64,000 nucleotides of DNA from Saccharibacillus sp. CPCC 101409 (GCF_030518235.1 NZ_JAULSA010000002.1:62001-126000); one strand, 5' to 3'. Positions 54,237-63,385 are shown, counted from the first letter of the stretch. Made by a program: numbers and translations. The notes: generated by a model not told the origin, from the letters alone.

Positions 54237-55181
54237 TTAACCGCGAACTTCGCTTTGTCTGGCTTTGCGATACGCGGAAGGCGGGATGCCCATGCGTTTG
54301 CGGAAAACGGTATGCAGATAAGCCGCGGTCGAGAACCCTTCGATCTCGGCGATCCGTTCGATCGACAGATCGCTCGATTCCAGACGGTCGCAGACGGCCC
54401 TCAGCCGGATATCTTCCAGCACCCGGCTGAACGGACGCCGCGGATCGACGCTGCGGAAGATCCGCTGGAGCTGGCGCGCGCTGATATCGAGCTTCTCCGC
54501 GACGTCTTCCAGCCGCAGGCCGGATGTATAATTGGCTTCGATGTAACGGACGGCGTAATCGTACCGGTACGCGAGCATGTCGCGAATCGGCGCTTCGGTG
54601 CCCACGCCGCCGGAGTCGTACGCGCGAATCGTTTTGAGCAGAATATCGACGACCTGGAGTTTGATCGCCGTATAGTAGCCGAGCCGCTTGCCTTCGCACG
54701 CTTCGTAAGCTTCCAGGAAGCACGGCATGGCGCCGTGAACGTCCTGCGCCGGACGGAGCGGAAGCGCATTCAGCCTTTGCATGCATTCTTCCGCTTCCGC
54801 GACTTCCCACGGATCGGCGGCCGGATTGTGCCGGGATACGATATCCACATGCAGGCACAGCTCGTCCATGGAATTGCGCGAAGCGGCTTCCTGGTAGTGC
54901 ATGACGCCCGGCCCGGTCAGATACAGCAGTCCTTCCGACAGCGAGTAGGGCTGGTCGCCCAGAATGACTTTGCCCGAACCGCGCGGGATAAAGTGAAACT
55001 CGTACGTCGAATGATTGTGGAAATGAATGATGCGTCCCGGTTCGAACGATGTCAGATGGAAACGGAGCACGCGAATTTCGTAATGGCCCCAGGCGACGGC
55101 GATATCGAGCCGCTCCAGCAGATCCCACTTTTCGGACATGGGTTCATACGGAAAAGGGGCGCGTACAAAACGTTCCGTCAT
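54237..55181 (-). CDS. AraC-family regulator between two oxidoreductases
   Basis: A 314-aa protein with an N-terminal cupin (HFHNHSTYEFHFIPRGSGKVILGDQPYSL) and a C-terminal double helix-turn-helix (LRLEDVAEKLDISARQLQRIF and GFSTAAYLHTVFRKRMGIPPSAYRK). It begins 4 nt after the upstream oxidoreductase stop, which fits translational coupling because its own ribosome site is weak. It probably controls its own operon and perhaps the divergent alpha-glucosidase. The 22-bp direct repeats at 56272-56303 are candidate binding sites. Confidence 0.92.
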   Translation of the reverse strand: MTERFVRAPFPYEPMSEKWDLLERLDIAVAWGHYEIRVLRFHLTSFEPGRIIHFHNHSTYEFHFIPRGSGKVILGDQPYSLSEGLLYLTGPGVMHYQEAASRNSMDELCLHVDIVSRHNPAADPWEVAEAEECMQRLNALPLRPAQDVHGAMPCFLEAYEACEGKRLGYYTAIKLQVVDILLKTIRAYDSGGVGTEAPIRDMLAYRYDYAVRYIEANYTSGLRLEDVAEKLDISARQLQRIFRSVDPRRPFSRVLEDIRLRAVCDRLESSDLSIERIAEIEGFSTAAYLHTVFRKRMGIPPSAYRKARQSEVRG

Positions 55182-55185
55182 TATT

Positions 55186-56187
55186 TCAGCCGTTCAGCTG
55201 CCGCGGCGAAACGACGCTTTTGTCGCGCGCCGAACGGTTGGCCGCTTCCATCAGGCGGGTCAATTCGACGGCTGTCGCGATATTCTCGTCCGCCGTCGTG
55301 TTTTCCCGGATATGGCGCACCCACTGGTCGAAAGCGCTCTCCCGATTGTCCGGCAGAGGCTGCTCGGTCCATTCGGCGGCTTCCTGCGTCAGGTTGGAGC
55401 GAAGCAGCAGCTTGCTCTCCGGCGTGCCGTACAGCAGGGTGCCGTCCGTGCCGTGCACTTCGACCGCGAACGGCGAATGGCTGTTGACGAAGCCGGCTTC
55501 CACCGAAGCGATCGCGCCCGAATCGGTATACAGCGAAGCGACGGCGTTGTCTTCGACTTCTTTGCCGGTTATGTAGCCGAAGTTGGCGCTGACGCCCGTT
55601 ACCGGTTCGCCCAGGAACAGCGCGGCCAGATACATCGGGTGGCAGCCGAGGTCGATCAGGGCGCCTCCGCCGCACTGCTCGGCGTTGTAGAAATGCTGCG
55701 GCAGCCAGTCGGCCAGCGCGCCGTTGTGCGACAGGCGGGTGCGCACGTAAGTGACGCGGCCCAGCAGTCCTTTGTCCAGGATGTCCCGGATCGCGAGCGT
55801 ATACCCGTCGTTCAGGCGCGGCAGCGACACCGTCAGCTTGATTCCGCTTTGCCGTACTTCCTCGATGATCTCGGAGACTTCGCTTTCGGTCGGGGCGATG
55901 ACTTTTTCGGTAAAAATGTGCTTGCCCGCGCGAGCGGCGGCGATCAGGACTTCTTTGTGCCGGTTGGTCGGCGCGTCCACGATGACGGCGTCCACGTCGC
56001 CCGAGGCCAGCATGTCGTCCAGCGTTTCATAAAAAGGTACGCCCAGTTCTTCGGCCGCTTTGCGGCCGCGTTCCGGCACTTCGTCCCATACGGCGGTGAT
56101 GTCCGCGTCCGGGTGAGACTGCGCCTGACGGATATAATCCCAGGCGTGCACATGCCACAAACTGGCTTTGCCTATACGAATTCCCAC
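55186..56187 (-). CDS. Gfo/Idh/MocA-family oxidoreductase, first gene of the operon
   Basis: A 333-aa protein beginning MGIRIGKASLWHVHAWDYIR. The usual GxGxxG loop is degenerate here (GKASLWHVHA), although HIFTEKVIAPTESE keeps an EK motif and GGGALIDLGCHPMYLAALFL the catalytic region. A group of Paenibacillus proteins annotated as Gfo/Idh has this N-terminus. The GTG at 56187 with GGGAGG 8 nt upstream is the start. The degenerate loop may mean altered cofactor binding. Substrate unknown. Confidence 0.9.
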   Translation of the reverse strand: MGIRIGKASLWHVHAWDYIRQAQSHPDADITAVWDEVPERGRKAAEELGVPFYETLDDMLASGDVDAVIVDAPTNRHKEVLIAAARAGKHIFTEKVIAPTESEVSEIIEEVRQSGIKLTVSLPRLNDGYTLAIRDILDKGLLGRVTYVRTRLSHNGALADWLPQHFYNAEQCGGGALIDLGCHPMYLAALFLGEPVTGVSANFGYITGKEVEDNAVASLYTDSGAIASVEAGFVNSHSPFAVEVHGTDGTLLYGTPESKLLLRSNLTQEAAEWTEQPLPDNRESAFDQWVRHIRENTTADENIATAVELTRLMEAANRSARDKSVVSPRQLNG

Positions 56188-56303
56188 AGTTCAAACCTCC
56201 CGATTTCATATCTAAAATCCTGACATTTCCCTTATAAAATAGCATAGGGAAGACGATAAATCACTAAAACGTTGCGACATTTAACCTTCAATATTGCGAC
56301 ATT
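56188..56303 (-). promoter_or_regulatory. Operon control region with direct repeats of TTGCGACATT
   Basis: Identical 10-mers TTGCGACATT stand at 56272-56281 and 56294-56303, 22 bp apart, the two-turn spacing used by AraC-type activators. They lie just upstream of a weak -35 and an extended -10 (TGCTATTTT, minus strand near 56236-56244) for the oxidoreductase operon. The rest of the gap up to 56490 is GC-rich with no further feature seen. Confidence 0.5.
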
Positions 56304-56490
56304 GCCGGCCGGATGCGAGACCTTATTTTTCCATTTGAAAAAAGGACGGGGGCGCGGCGAACCGAAGGACCGGCGTCGCGGCGCGTCCGCCGTCTGTTTA
56401 ACTGCGCCGGTTTGCGGTTATCCCCTAATCAGAAGGTGTCCGCCGGGCGGGAGCGCGGAAAGCCCGCGGCGGAGCGAGGAGGAGAAACGG

Positions 56491-58293
56491 ATGGAGTCTG
56501 AACGCAGCAGAGCGCATCAGCCGGCAAACCGGTCGGCGAACCAGGCGGAATCGGCTTATTGGAAAGAGGGCGTCCTGTATCAATTGTATCCGCCGAGCTT
56601 CAAAGACAGCGACGGGGACGGCTGGGGCGATCTCGGCGGAATCCTGCAAAAAGTCGACTATCTGGCGGAGCTCGGCGTAAGCGCGGTCTGGATCGGCCCG
56701 GTGTGCGATTCGCCGATGGAAGACAACGGCTACGATATCCGCGACTACTACAAGATCCACGAAGATTACGGCACGATGGAGCAGATGGAGGAACTGATCG
56801 CGAAGCTGCACGAACACGACATCAAGCTCATCATGGACCTGGTCATCAATCACACGTCCGACGAGCACCCGTGGTTCGAGGCGTCGCGTTCGTCGACAGA
56901 CAACCCGTATCGCGACTACTATATTTGGAAAGCGCCCGCCGAAGATGGAGGCCCTCCGAACAACTGGCGGTCTTTTTCCGAAGAATCGGCGTGGGAGTTC
57001 GACGAGCGGACGAGCGAATACTATCTGCATATTTTCGATAAAAAGCAGCCCGACCTCAATTGGAACAACGAGGACATGCGCCGGGATATTTATAAAATGA
57101 TCACGTTCTGGCTGGACAAGGGAGCGGACGGCTTCCGGCTCGACGCGATCAATATGATCTCCAAAGACCCGGCGTTTCCCGACGCGCCGGAAGACGCCCG
57201 GCATCCGCGCGGCCAGCAGTTCTACAAGAACGGGCCGGGCATCCACGAACTTCTGCGCGAGCTGCACGATGAAACGTTCGGCCGTTATCCGGGCACGCTG
57301 ACGCTGGGCGAAGCGCCGACCGTCACGATGGACGAAGTGGTGCGCTATACGGCGCCGGAGCGCCGGGAGATGGACATGGTGCTCCAGATGGAGCTGATCC
57401 GGCTGGGCAAAGACTTCGGCAATCCGTGGAAAACGGATCCCGGCTGGTCGCCGGTTACGCTCAAGGAAAGCGTCGTGCGCTGGCACAAAGAAGTGTTCGG
57501 CAAAGGGGCGTACGCCCTGTACTTGAATACGCACGATCATCCGCGGATGGTCGGCACTTTATTCGGCGGCCGAGAAGGCGGGGAAGACGAGCGGAAAGAG
57601 CTGAACGACGCGGCCGCCAAAGCGATCGGCACATTCCTGCATACGCTGCCGGGCACGCCGCTCGTATACCAGGGCGAGGAGCTGGGCATGCCGAACGCCA
57701 ATTACCGCTCGCCAGGCGATTATCGCGACAAAGCGACGGTAGCGACGTACAAGCGGCGTACGACCGAAGGCGAGAAAGCGGAAGATGTATTGGGCAGCCT
57801 GCATGCGCGCAGCCGGGACGGCGCGCGTTCGCCGATGCACTGGACGGGCGGGGAGCAGGCCGGCTTTACGAGCGGATCGCCGTGGATTCCGCTGAATCCG
57901 GAAGGACGCGGGGCGAACGCGGAAGACGAGCGCGGCGACCGTTCTTCGGTCTTCCATCATTACCGGAGACTGATCGCGCTGCGAAAAGAATCGCCGGTGC
58001 CGGCCCGGGGCGATCTGACCATGCTGCCGCTGGAAGACGAGTGGGTGTTTGCCTACGTCCGCGAAGCGGAAGGCGAGCGCTGGCTGGTGCTGGTCAACTT
58101 CTCGGACGAGGAACGGCAGTGTCCCGTTCACGCCGAATGGGCGCATCTGGCCGAGACGGGCGAGCTGCTGCTCGGCAGCGCGCCGGCTCACGGCGGAACG
58201 TCCGGGGCGGGTGCCCCGTTCCGGCTGAGCGGCGGAGACTATGTGCTGCATCTGCTCCCGTATCAGTCGGCGATCTACCGGATTGGGCAGTAG
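56491..58293 (+). CDS. GH13 alpha-glucosidase (oligo-1,6-glucosidase/MalL-like)
   Basis: A 600-aa intracellular enzyme that releases glucose from the non-reducing end of alpha-glucosides. GH13 motifs: YQLYPPSFKDSDGDGWGDLGGI near the start, DLVINHTS (about 115), GFRLDAIN with the nucleophile aspartate (about 215), TLGEAPTV (about 273) and NTHDHPR, a variant of the usual NHDQPR. KKQPDLNWNN fits subfamily GH13_31. ATG 56491 has GAGGAGGA about 7 nt upstream. It could also act on trehalose 6-phosphate or sucrose. The divergent AraC may regulate it. Confidence 0.92.
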   Translation: MESERSRAHQPANRSANQAESAYWKEGVLYQLYPPSFKDSDGDGWGDLGGILQKVDYLAELGVSAVWIGPVCDSPMEDNGYDIRDYYKIHEDYGTMEQMEELIAKLHEHDIKLIMDLVINHTSDEHPWFEASRSSTDNPYRDYYIWKAPAEDGGPPNNWRSFSEESAWEFDERTSEYYLHIFDKKQPDLNWNNEDMRRDIYKMITFWLDKGADGFRLDAINMISKDPAFPDAPEDARHPRGQQFYKNGPGIHELLRELHDETFGRYPGTLTLGEAPTVTMDEVVRYTAPERREMDMVLQMELIRLGKDFGNPWKTDPGWSPVTLKESVVRWHKEVFGKGAYALYLNTHDHPRMVGTLFGGREGGEDERKELNDAAAKAIGTFLHTLPGTPLVYQGEELGMPNANYRSPGDYRDKATVATYKRRTTEGEKAEDVLGSLHARSRDGARSPMHWTGGEQAGFTSGSPWIPLNPEGRGANAEDERGDRSSVFHHYRRLIALRKESPVPARGDLTMLPLEDEWVFAYVREAEGERWLVLVNFSDEERQCPVHAEWAHLAETGELLLGSAPAHGGTSGAGAPFRLSGGDYVLHLLPYQSAIYRIGQ

Positions 58294-58331
58294 AGGCGGA
58301 CGCCGCCGCGGCAAACATAATTTCAAACGAC

Positions 58332-58366
58332 AAAAAGAGCCCGGCCGAAGAATCGGCGGGCTCTTG
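58332..58366 (-). terminator. Terminator of the DUF1540 gene
   Basis: AAGAGCCCG pairs with CGGGCTCTT; on the minus strand it runs into TTTTTG after the gene. Confidence 0.8.
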
Positions 58367-58384
58367 GTCGTGCGCGCGGAAAGC

Positions 58385-58522
58385 TTACGCTTCCGCTTTT
58401 TCTTCGAACGTCGTGCACTCGGCCGTATGATCCGGCGCGAATACCACTTCGATTTTTTCGGCTGTGCAAGTGTTGTCCGACCACTGGGTACATTCCGAAA
58501 CCTGGCATTTGATATCCGACAT
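58385..58522 (-). CDS. DUF1540 small cysteine-rich protein
   Basis: A 45-aa protein, MSDIKCQVSECTQWSDNTCTAEKIEVV..., with four cysteines in the CxVxxC...C.A..I.V arrangement of DUF1540, probably one metal site. GGAGG 8 nt before the ATG at 58522 marks the start; 27 upstream codons in frame have no site. The family is common in Firmicutes and has no established function. Confidence 0.88.
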   Translation of the reverse strand: MSDIKCQVSECTQWSDNTCTAEKIEVVFAPDHTAECTTFEEKAEA

Positions 58523-58656
58523 ATTGAAAACCTCCGTTTGCGAATTAGTAGTTATGCATCTAATATAACGCAAACAAACGGGTCCGCAACCCGCGATTTT
58601 CAAACAAATATGTAGATATTATGGATCCTGCAAGTAATAATCATTGTCGCAAATCC

Positions 58657-58696
58657 GAGGATGATTTTCATTATCCGGAGAATGAGACTCACTCTC
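58657..58696. promoter_or_regulatory. Two tandem Fur-box-like sequences
   Basis: GAGGATGATTTTCATTATC (58657-58675) matches the 19-bp Fur box at 16 positions, and GAGAATGAGACTCACTCTC (58678-58696) at 14, 21 bp further on. A half-site AATAATCATT stands at about 58637. They lie between the divergent DUF1540 and SDR genes. The rest of the 320-nt gap holds a TACAAT at 58710 with no good -35. Confidence 0.5.
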
Positions 58697-58843
58697 AACC
58701 TTACCCGTACAATTTAGCATATTCCCGCAGAAGCCGCAACTTCAAATCCGAAAAAAAGCGGAAGTTCCGTTTCATGGCAAAGGGGAACGGGTTAGCGAGT
58801 AGAGAAACGATCGACATCAGACAGAGCGAGGGAGGAAACAACG

Positions 58844-59632
58844 ATGACAACGGGACGATTGGAAGGCAAAGTGGCGGCGGTGACGGGAGGAGGCTCGGGC
58901 ATCGGCAAAGCGAGCGCGATCCGGTTCGCGGAAGAAGGCGCGAAAGTGGCGATTCTCGAATTGACGGCCGATACGGCGGAAGAAACCAAGCGGGAGATCG
59001 AGCAGGCGGGCGGAGAAGCGCTCGTGCTGGAATGCGACGTGTCCAAACCCGAACAAATTGAAAGCGCTATTAAACGAATCGCCGACAAATGGGACCGGCT
59101 CGACGTCGTGTTCGCCAACGCCGGGATCAACGGCACGACCGCCCCGATCGAAACGATGGAGATCGACGATTGGAACCGTACGCTCGAAACCAATCTGCGC
59201 AGTACGTTCGCTACCGTCAAATATTCGATTCCTTATCTGAAAAAGCAGGGCGGCAGCGTGATTATCACCAGTTCCGTCAACGGCAACCGGATTTTTTCCG
59301 GCACGGGTTACTCGGCGTATTCGGCTTCCAAAGCCGGACAAACGGCGTTCGCCAAAATGGCCGCGCTGGAACTCGGCCGCTATAAAATCCGCGTCAACGC
59401 GATCTGCCCGGGCGCGATCGATACGAATATCGGCAAAAACACGTTCCCGAGCGAAGACCTCAAAGAAATCGAAATCCCGGTCGATTATCCGGAGGGCGGC
59501 AACCATCCGCTTGAAGACCGTCCGGGCAAGCCGGAAGAAGTAGCCAAACTGGTGCTGTTCCTCGCTTCCGACGAATCGTCGCACGTCAGCGGCACGGAGA
59601 TTTACGTCGACGGAGCGGAATCGCTGCTGTAA
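58844..59632 (+). CDS. Short-chain dehydrogenase/reductase (classical)
   Basis: A 262-aa oxidoreductase. TGGGSGIG is the cofactor loop, an aspartate at LECDVSKP follows, then NAGING, and the catalytic Ser-Tyr-Lys is in ITSSVNGN and YSAYSASKAG. The C-terminal SHVSGTEIYVDGAES is standard. AGGGAGGAAACAACG precedes the ATG. Substrate unknown; it resembles glucose or 3-oxoacyl reductase-type SDRs. Monocistronic, possibly iron-responsive from the upstream boxes. Confidence 0.92.
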   Translation: MTTGRLEGKVAAVTGGGSGIGKASAIRFAEEGAKVAILELTADTAEETKREIEQAGGEALVLECDVSKPEQIESAIKRIADKWDRLDVVFANAGINGTTAPIETMEIDDWNRTLETNLRSTFATVKYSIPYLKKQGGSVIITSSVNGNRIFSGTGYSAYSASKAGQTAFAKMAALELGRYKIRVNAICPGAIDTNIGKNTFPSEDLKEIEIPVDYPEGGNHPLEDRPGKPEEVAKLVLFLASDESSHVSGTEIYVDGAESLL

Positions 59633-59681
59633 CGAACAGGATGTTCACCCTGTATCGGCATTTCAAACGAAAACGTACTTC

Positions 59682-59723
59682 AAACGGAATGGACCGAACC
59701 TTCTTCGGCCTATTCCGTTTTTG
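59682..59723. terminator. Terminator between the SDR and YwaF-like genes
   Basis: AAACGGAAT (59682-59690) with ATTCCGTTT (59712-59720) and an inner GGACCGAA/TTCGGCC, then TTT. Its right arm enters the end of the convergent gene. Confidence 0.8.
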
Positions 59724-60495
59724 ATTTGCCGCCGCTTCGTCCGCGCCCGAGCGCGTCCGGCAGCAGGAAAAAAAGAATATAGAGCGTGGTGAACGTAAAC
59801 AGCGCCAGCAGTTCTTCGGCCACGATATACAGCGGATAATCGCCGAGCATATCGAGCACTGAAGGCGTATCGGGCTTGCCGCGCAAAAACATATAATTGG
59901 CGTCCAGCAGCCGGTCGAGCAAATAAACGACCAGCGCGAGCGCGTTCAGCGACAGCATGGCCGACAGGATCGTGTGCCAGGTCGGACGAAAGCGTTCGAT
60001 CCAGACCATGTACAGCGCCGACAGGATGATCGCGGCGTGCGCGACGAAGAACTGGACGAAGCGAAAATGCGGATACGCGTAAGCCAGATTCGGCGTAATC
60101 AAAGCCTGGAGCGCTCCGCCGATCCCGGCGAAGAACACGAGCCCCGCCAGAAAGCGGCTGCGCGTCAGCAGCATCAGGATCGCCGCGAGCAGCATCAGGC
60201 TGCAAAGTTCGAGCGGCAGCGTGAACCGCGCGTTCCAGACGCCCCGCGCGATATACCAGATATGCAGCGAAGCTTCCGCCGCCGCGAGCAGCGCGAGCAG
60301 CGTCAAGCGCAGGATCAGCGTCCGCTTGGGCTTTGCGCGAATCGCGCGGCGAAAGATCAGCAGCAGCGCCGCCGCCAGTAAGAAAGCCCCCAGCGACACC
60401 AGGTGGGCGGGGGAAAAAACCGAAAACGGGCTCGAAACGGACGACGAGAAAAAAGACGACAGCCGCAATGCGGACAAAGCCAAAGAATCGGACAA
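59710..60495 (-). CDS. YwaF/TIGR02206-type integral membrane protein
   Basis: A membrane protein of about 261 aa with six or seven helices. The family features are FSVFSPAHLVSLGAFLL near the N-terminus, FTLPLELCSLMLLAAI, ITPNLAYAYPHFRFVQFFVAHAAI and DYPLYIVAEELLALFTF. The role of this family is unknown. The start is uncertain: I prefer the TTG at 60495, with GGAGG 10 nt upstream, over in-frame starts further out that would add 39 unrelated residues. Its 3' end overlaps the terminator of the convergent SDR. Confidence 0.85.
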   Translation of the reverse strand: MSDSLALSALRLSSFFSSSVSSPFSVFSPAHLVSLGAFLLAAALLLIFRRAIRAKPKRTLILRLTLLALLAAAEASLHIWYIARGVWNARFTLPLELCSLMLLAAILMLLTRSRFLAGLVFFAGIGGALQALITPNLAYAYPHFRFVQFFVAHAAIILSALYMVWIERFRPTWHTILSAMLSLNALALVVYLLDRLLDANYMFLRGKPDTPSVLDMLGDYPLYIVAEELLALFTFTTLYILFFLLPDALGRGRSGGKSKTE

Positions 60496-60613
60496 TCTTG
60501 ACGGACCTCCATTCCCTGCGGTTCGGGTTCTGCAATCGTAACCATCTTCCCGGATTTGGAAGAGTTCGTCAATGCCGGCTTTCTTCATGCGGGCGGCTGC
60601 GTCCGCTTGCACG

Positions 60614-60666
60614 CCAAAAAGCGGCAGGCCCCGGCTGAATTCAGCTTGGATTCGGGTCTGCCGCTT
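60614..60666 (-). terminator. Terminator of the orphan HTH gene
   Basis: AAGCGGCAGGCCCC and GGGTCTGCCGCTT pair, with an inner GCTGAATTCAGC; on the minus strand it ends in TTTTTGG. Confidence 0.8.
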
Positions 60667-60720
60667 CTTACGGTTCCGCTTTCCGCCGGCCCTGCTTGCA
60701 CCGGCGGAAGCTGGCGGAGA

Positions 60721-60978
60721 TCAAACGCCCTGAGCGATCGCTTCAGGTTCAAAAAATTCCGACTCGACGTAGCCGTCTTCCCGTCTGCCTCTGTGGTCCA
60801 CAAGACCCAGTTCGCCTTCCGCTCTATACTTGCGCATCCAGATCTTCAGACGATTGAGGTCGTAAATCCCGAGTTCTTTGGCTACCTGCTTTTTGGTCAT
60901 CCCGTCCATCCGCATTTGGACGGCTCTGAGTTTCGTTTCATAACTGTACTTGCAAAACGTTTGTCCTTTAGTTGCCAC
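60721..60978 (-). CDS. Orphan helix-turn-helix protein related to IS3-type OrfA
   Basis: An 85-aa protein with KYSYETKLRAVQMRMDGMTKKQVAKELGI, the HTH found at the start of IS3/IS150 OrfA transposase subunits, then KIWMRKYRAEGELGLVDHRGRR. The leucine zipper and the partner OrfB with its DDE domain are missing, and no terminal repeats are found. It has its own terminator and a palindrome just upstream. The GTG at 60978 with AAGGGG upstream is the likely start. Either a transposon remnant or a domesticated small DNA-binding protein. Confidence 0.75.
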   Translation of the reverse strand: MATKGQTFCKYSYETKLRAVQMRMDGMTKKQVAKELGIYDLNRLKIWMRKYRAEGELGLVDHRGRREDGYVESEFFEPEAIAQGV

Positions 60979-60995
60979 TAAAACCACCCCTTAAA

Positions 60996-61017
60996 ACATA
61001 TATCGGCCGGTATATGT
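60996..61017. promoter_or_regulatory. 22-bp near-perfect palindrome upstream of the HTH gene
   Basis: Half-sites ACATATATCGG and CCGGTATATGT differ from perfect symmetry at one pair. It lies 17 nt before the start of the HTH gene, a natural operator position. Confidence 0.6.
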
Positions 61018-61113
61018 CTTTTTCTGATGGTTTTCGGCGGTTAAAGGTTAAAAAATAATTATAAAGAGATTTCGGCGGCTTGCCCCGCTTGATTGAGGCG
61101 AACCGCCCGGGGG

Positions 61114-62187
61114 TCAGGCCCGTTCGACGATCGTATTCAGTGTTGTGCGGTCCAGGCCGCGAACCAGGCGAACAAGCAGCTCCTTGGCCGCGGCGTAGTC
61201 GTCGGTATGGATAATCGAAGAAGACGTATGGATGTAACGGCCGCAGATGCCGATGACGGTCGAAGGCACGCCGATGCCGCTCAGGTGCACCTGGCCGGCG
61301 TCGGTGCCGCCCGGCGAGATAAACGGCTGCACTTTGACGTTGTGCGTGGACGCCGTGTCCTGTACGTACTCAAGCAGTCCGCGATGGGTGATCATCGTCG
61401 GGTCGAAGATGCGCAGCAGCGCGCCCCGGCCGAGATGACCGAACAGATTCCGGTCGCCGGTCATGTCGTTCGCCGCGCTGCAGTCGAGCGCGAAGAAGAT
61501 GTCCGGCTGGATCAGGTTCGCCGCCGTTCTGGCGCCGCGCAGCCCTACTTCCTCCTGCACGGTGGCGCCGCTGTAGACGGTGTTCGGCAGCTTTTCGCCG
61601 TGAAGTTCTTTCATTAATTCGATCGCCAGACCCACGCCGTAGCGGTTGTCCCAGGCTTTGGCCATGATTTTTTTCGGATTGGACAGCGGCGTGAACTCGC
61701 AGATCGGCAGCACCTGCTGGCCGACTTTGACACCGAAGCTTTCCGTTTCCGCGCGGTCGTCGGCGCCCAGATCGATATACATCGTTTTGAGATCCACCGG
61801 ACGGCTGGCTTCCGCTTCGCCGAGCAGATGCTTGGGCGTCGAGCCGACTACGCCGACAACGGGACCGTTTTCGGTAATGATCTGCAGCCGCTGTCCCAGC
61901 ACGACCTGGCTCCACCAGCCTCCGAGCGGCTGAAACCGCACCAGGCCCGTTTCCGTGATGCCGTTGACCAGAAAGCCGACTTCGTCGAAGTGGCCGGCCA
62001 CCATGACGCGCGGGCCGTCTTCTTGTCCGCGCAGCACGCCGAACAAACTGCCGATCCGGTCCTGGACGAATTCTTGCGTATACGCCGAAAGCTTTTCTTT
62101 GACCAGGCTGCGCAAATCCCGTTCGAAGCCGGGCGCGGCCGGGAATTCGGTCAGCTCCTTAAACAATGCCAGTGTTTCGTTATTCAT
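61114..62187 (-). CDS. M42 family metallo-aminopeptidase (YtoP/FrvX-like)
   Basis: A 357-aa dinuclear metallopeptidase of the tetrahedral TET type that trims peptides. Metal and catalytic residues appear in [10 protein letters not shown] (H66), AKAWDNRYG (bridging Asp), [10 protein letters not shown] (Glu pair), FALDCS (Asp) and GRYIHTSSS (His). AGGGAGAG precedes the ATG. Similar proteins are annotated glutamyl aminopeptidase or endoglucanase M; the latter name is historic. Single gene. Confidence 0.95.
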   Translation of the reverse strand: MNNETLALFKELTEFPAAPGFERDLRSLVKEKLSAYTQEFVQDRIGSLFGVLRGQEDGPRVMVAGHFDEVGFLVNGITETGLVRFQPLGGWWSQVVLGQRLQIITENGPVVGVVGSTPKHLLGEAEASRPVDLKTMYIDLGADDRAETESFGVKVGQQVLPICEFTPLSNPKKIMAKAWDNRYGVGLAIELMKELHGEKLPNTVYSGATVQEEVGLRGARTAANLIQPDIFFALDCSAANDMTGDRNLFGHLGRGALLRIFDPTMITHRGLLEYVQDTASTHNVKVQPFISPGGTDAGQVHLSGIGVPSTVIGICGRYIHTSSSIIHTDDYAAAKELLVRLVRGLDRTTLNTIVERA

Positions 62188-62425
62188 GCTTGTGCACTCT
62201 CCCTACCCAAATTTGAGAACGGCGGCGAGCCGCGTTCAACCTCCATCCAGTATGCGGGCTGAAAGAAAAATTGTCACGAAACCCCGTAAACGAAATCGTT
62301 TTGCGGGCGAACGTGTGCGTTCGGTCCTTCGATCATGTACAATATATAAAGTGTAATCTTTTCGGCGATTACCACTGCAAATTGTTCGATTTATTCAGGA
62401 AAGAACGACTTGGGAGGTTGCTCAT

Positions 62426-63382
62426 ATGTCCGTAAGTTCCGAATCCATGCAGATCGTTACCGCGGTAAGAACGAATCTCGAATCTTGCATATTAGGGAAA
62501 ACCTTTGAAATAAAGTTATTGATGACCGCGCTGCTCGCCGGGGGCCATGTGCTGATTGAAGACGTGCCCGGGACCGGCAAAACGCAGCTCATCAAAGCGC
62601 TGGCGCGTTCGATGGAAGGGGTCTACCGGCGCGTGCAGTGCAATCCCGACCTGCTGCCGAGCGATATCACCGGCATCTCCATCTACCACCCCCGCGAAGA
62701 ACGTTTCCAATTCCGTCCGGGACCGATCATGTCGCATATCCTGCTGGCCGACGAGATCAACCGCGCCACGACCAAGACGCAGTCCGCGCTGCTCGAAGCG
62801 ATGGAGGAGCGCAGCGTAACGGTGGACGGGGAAACGCATCCTCTGCCGCATCCGTTCATGCTCTGCGCGACCCAGAACCCGATCGATTTCGAAGGCACGT
62901 ACGTGCTGCCGGAAGCCCAGCTCGACCGCTTTATGATGAAGCTGCACATGGGCTATCCGGATCTGGAAACCGAGAAAAACCTGATCAACGCCAACCGGAC
63001 CGGACAGCCGGCCGACCAGCTCCACGCCGTGACGGATATGGAGAAGATCGCCGAAGTGCAGCGCGAAGTGCGCGAAGTTCATATAAACGACGCGGTGACT
63101 TCGTATATGCTCGGCATTATCCGGGCGACGCGCGAACATCCGTCGGTCCTGCTGGGCGCAAGTCCACGCGCGTCGATTTCGTTTACGCTGGCGGCCAAAG
63201 CGTACGCGTTTATCAACGAGCGCGATTATGTGCTGCCCGACGATATCAAAGAGCTGGCGCCTTACGTGCTGCCGCACCGCCTGCTGGTGCGTCCGGAAGC
63301 GCGGCTGGACAACCTGAGCGCCGAATCGCTGATCCGGAACCTGCTGACCGCGACCAGCGTCCCGGTTACGATGGGACGCTAA
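62426..63382 (+). CDS. MoxR-family AAA+ ATPase
   Basis: A 318-aa AAA+ protein. Walker A is VPGTGKTQL (residues 48-56), Walker B ILLADEINRA, sensor 1 LCATQNPIDFEGTY. MoxR ATPases act as chaperones for VWA/DUF58 proteins, and a DUF58 gene follows at once. GGGAGG precedes the ATG. In Bacillus and Paenibacillus this pair is often followed by a transglutaminase-like gene, which would lie beyond the window. Confidence 0.95.
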   Translation: MSVSSESMQIVTAVRTNLESCILGKTFEIKLLMTALLAGGHVLIEDVPGTGKTQLIKALARSMEGVYRRVQCNPDLLPSDITGISIYHPREERFQFRPGPIMSHILLADEINRATTKTQSALLEAMEERSVTVDGETHPLPHPFMLCATQNPIDFEGTYVLPEAQLDRFMMKLHMGYPDLETEKNLINANRTGQPADQLHAVTDMEKIAEVQREVREVHINDAVTSYMLGIIRATREHPSVLLGASPRASISFTLAAKAYAFINERDYVLPDDIKELAPYVLPHRLLVRPEARLDNLSAESLIRNLLTATSVPVTMGR

Positions 63383-63385
63383 CGA

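Noticed and set aside
58621..59061. A 146-codon frame starting before the SDR gene
   Set aside because: It covers the Fur-like boxes and runs out of frame through the start of the well-supported SDR gene; no ribosome site.
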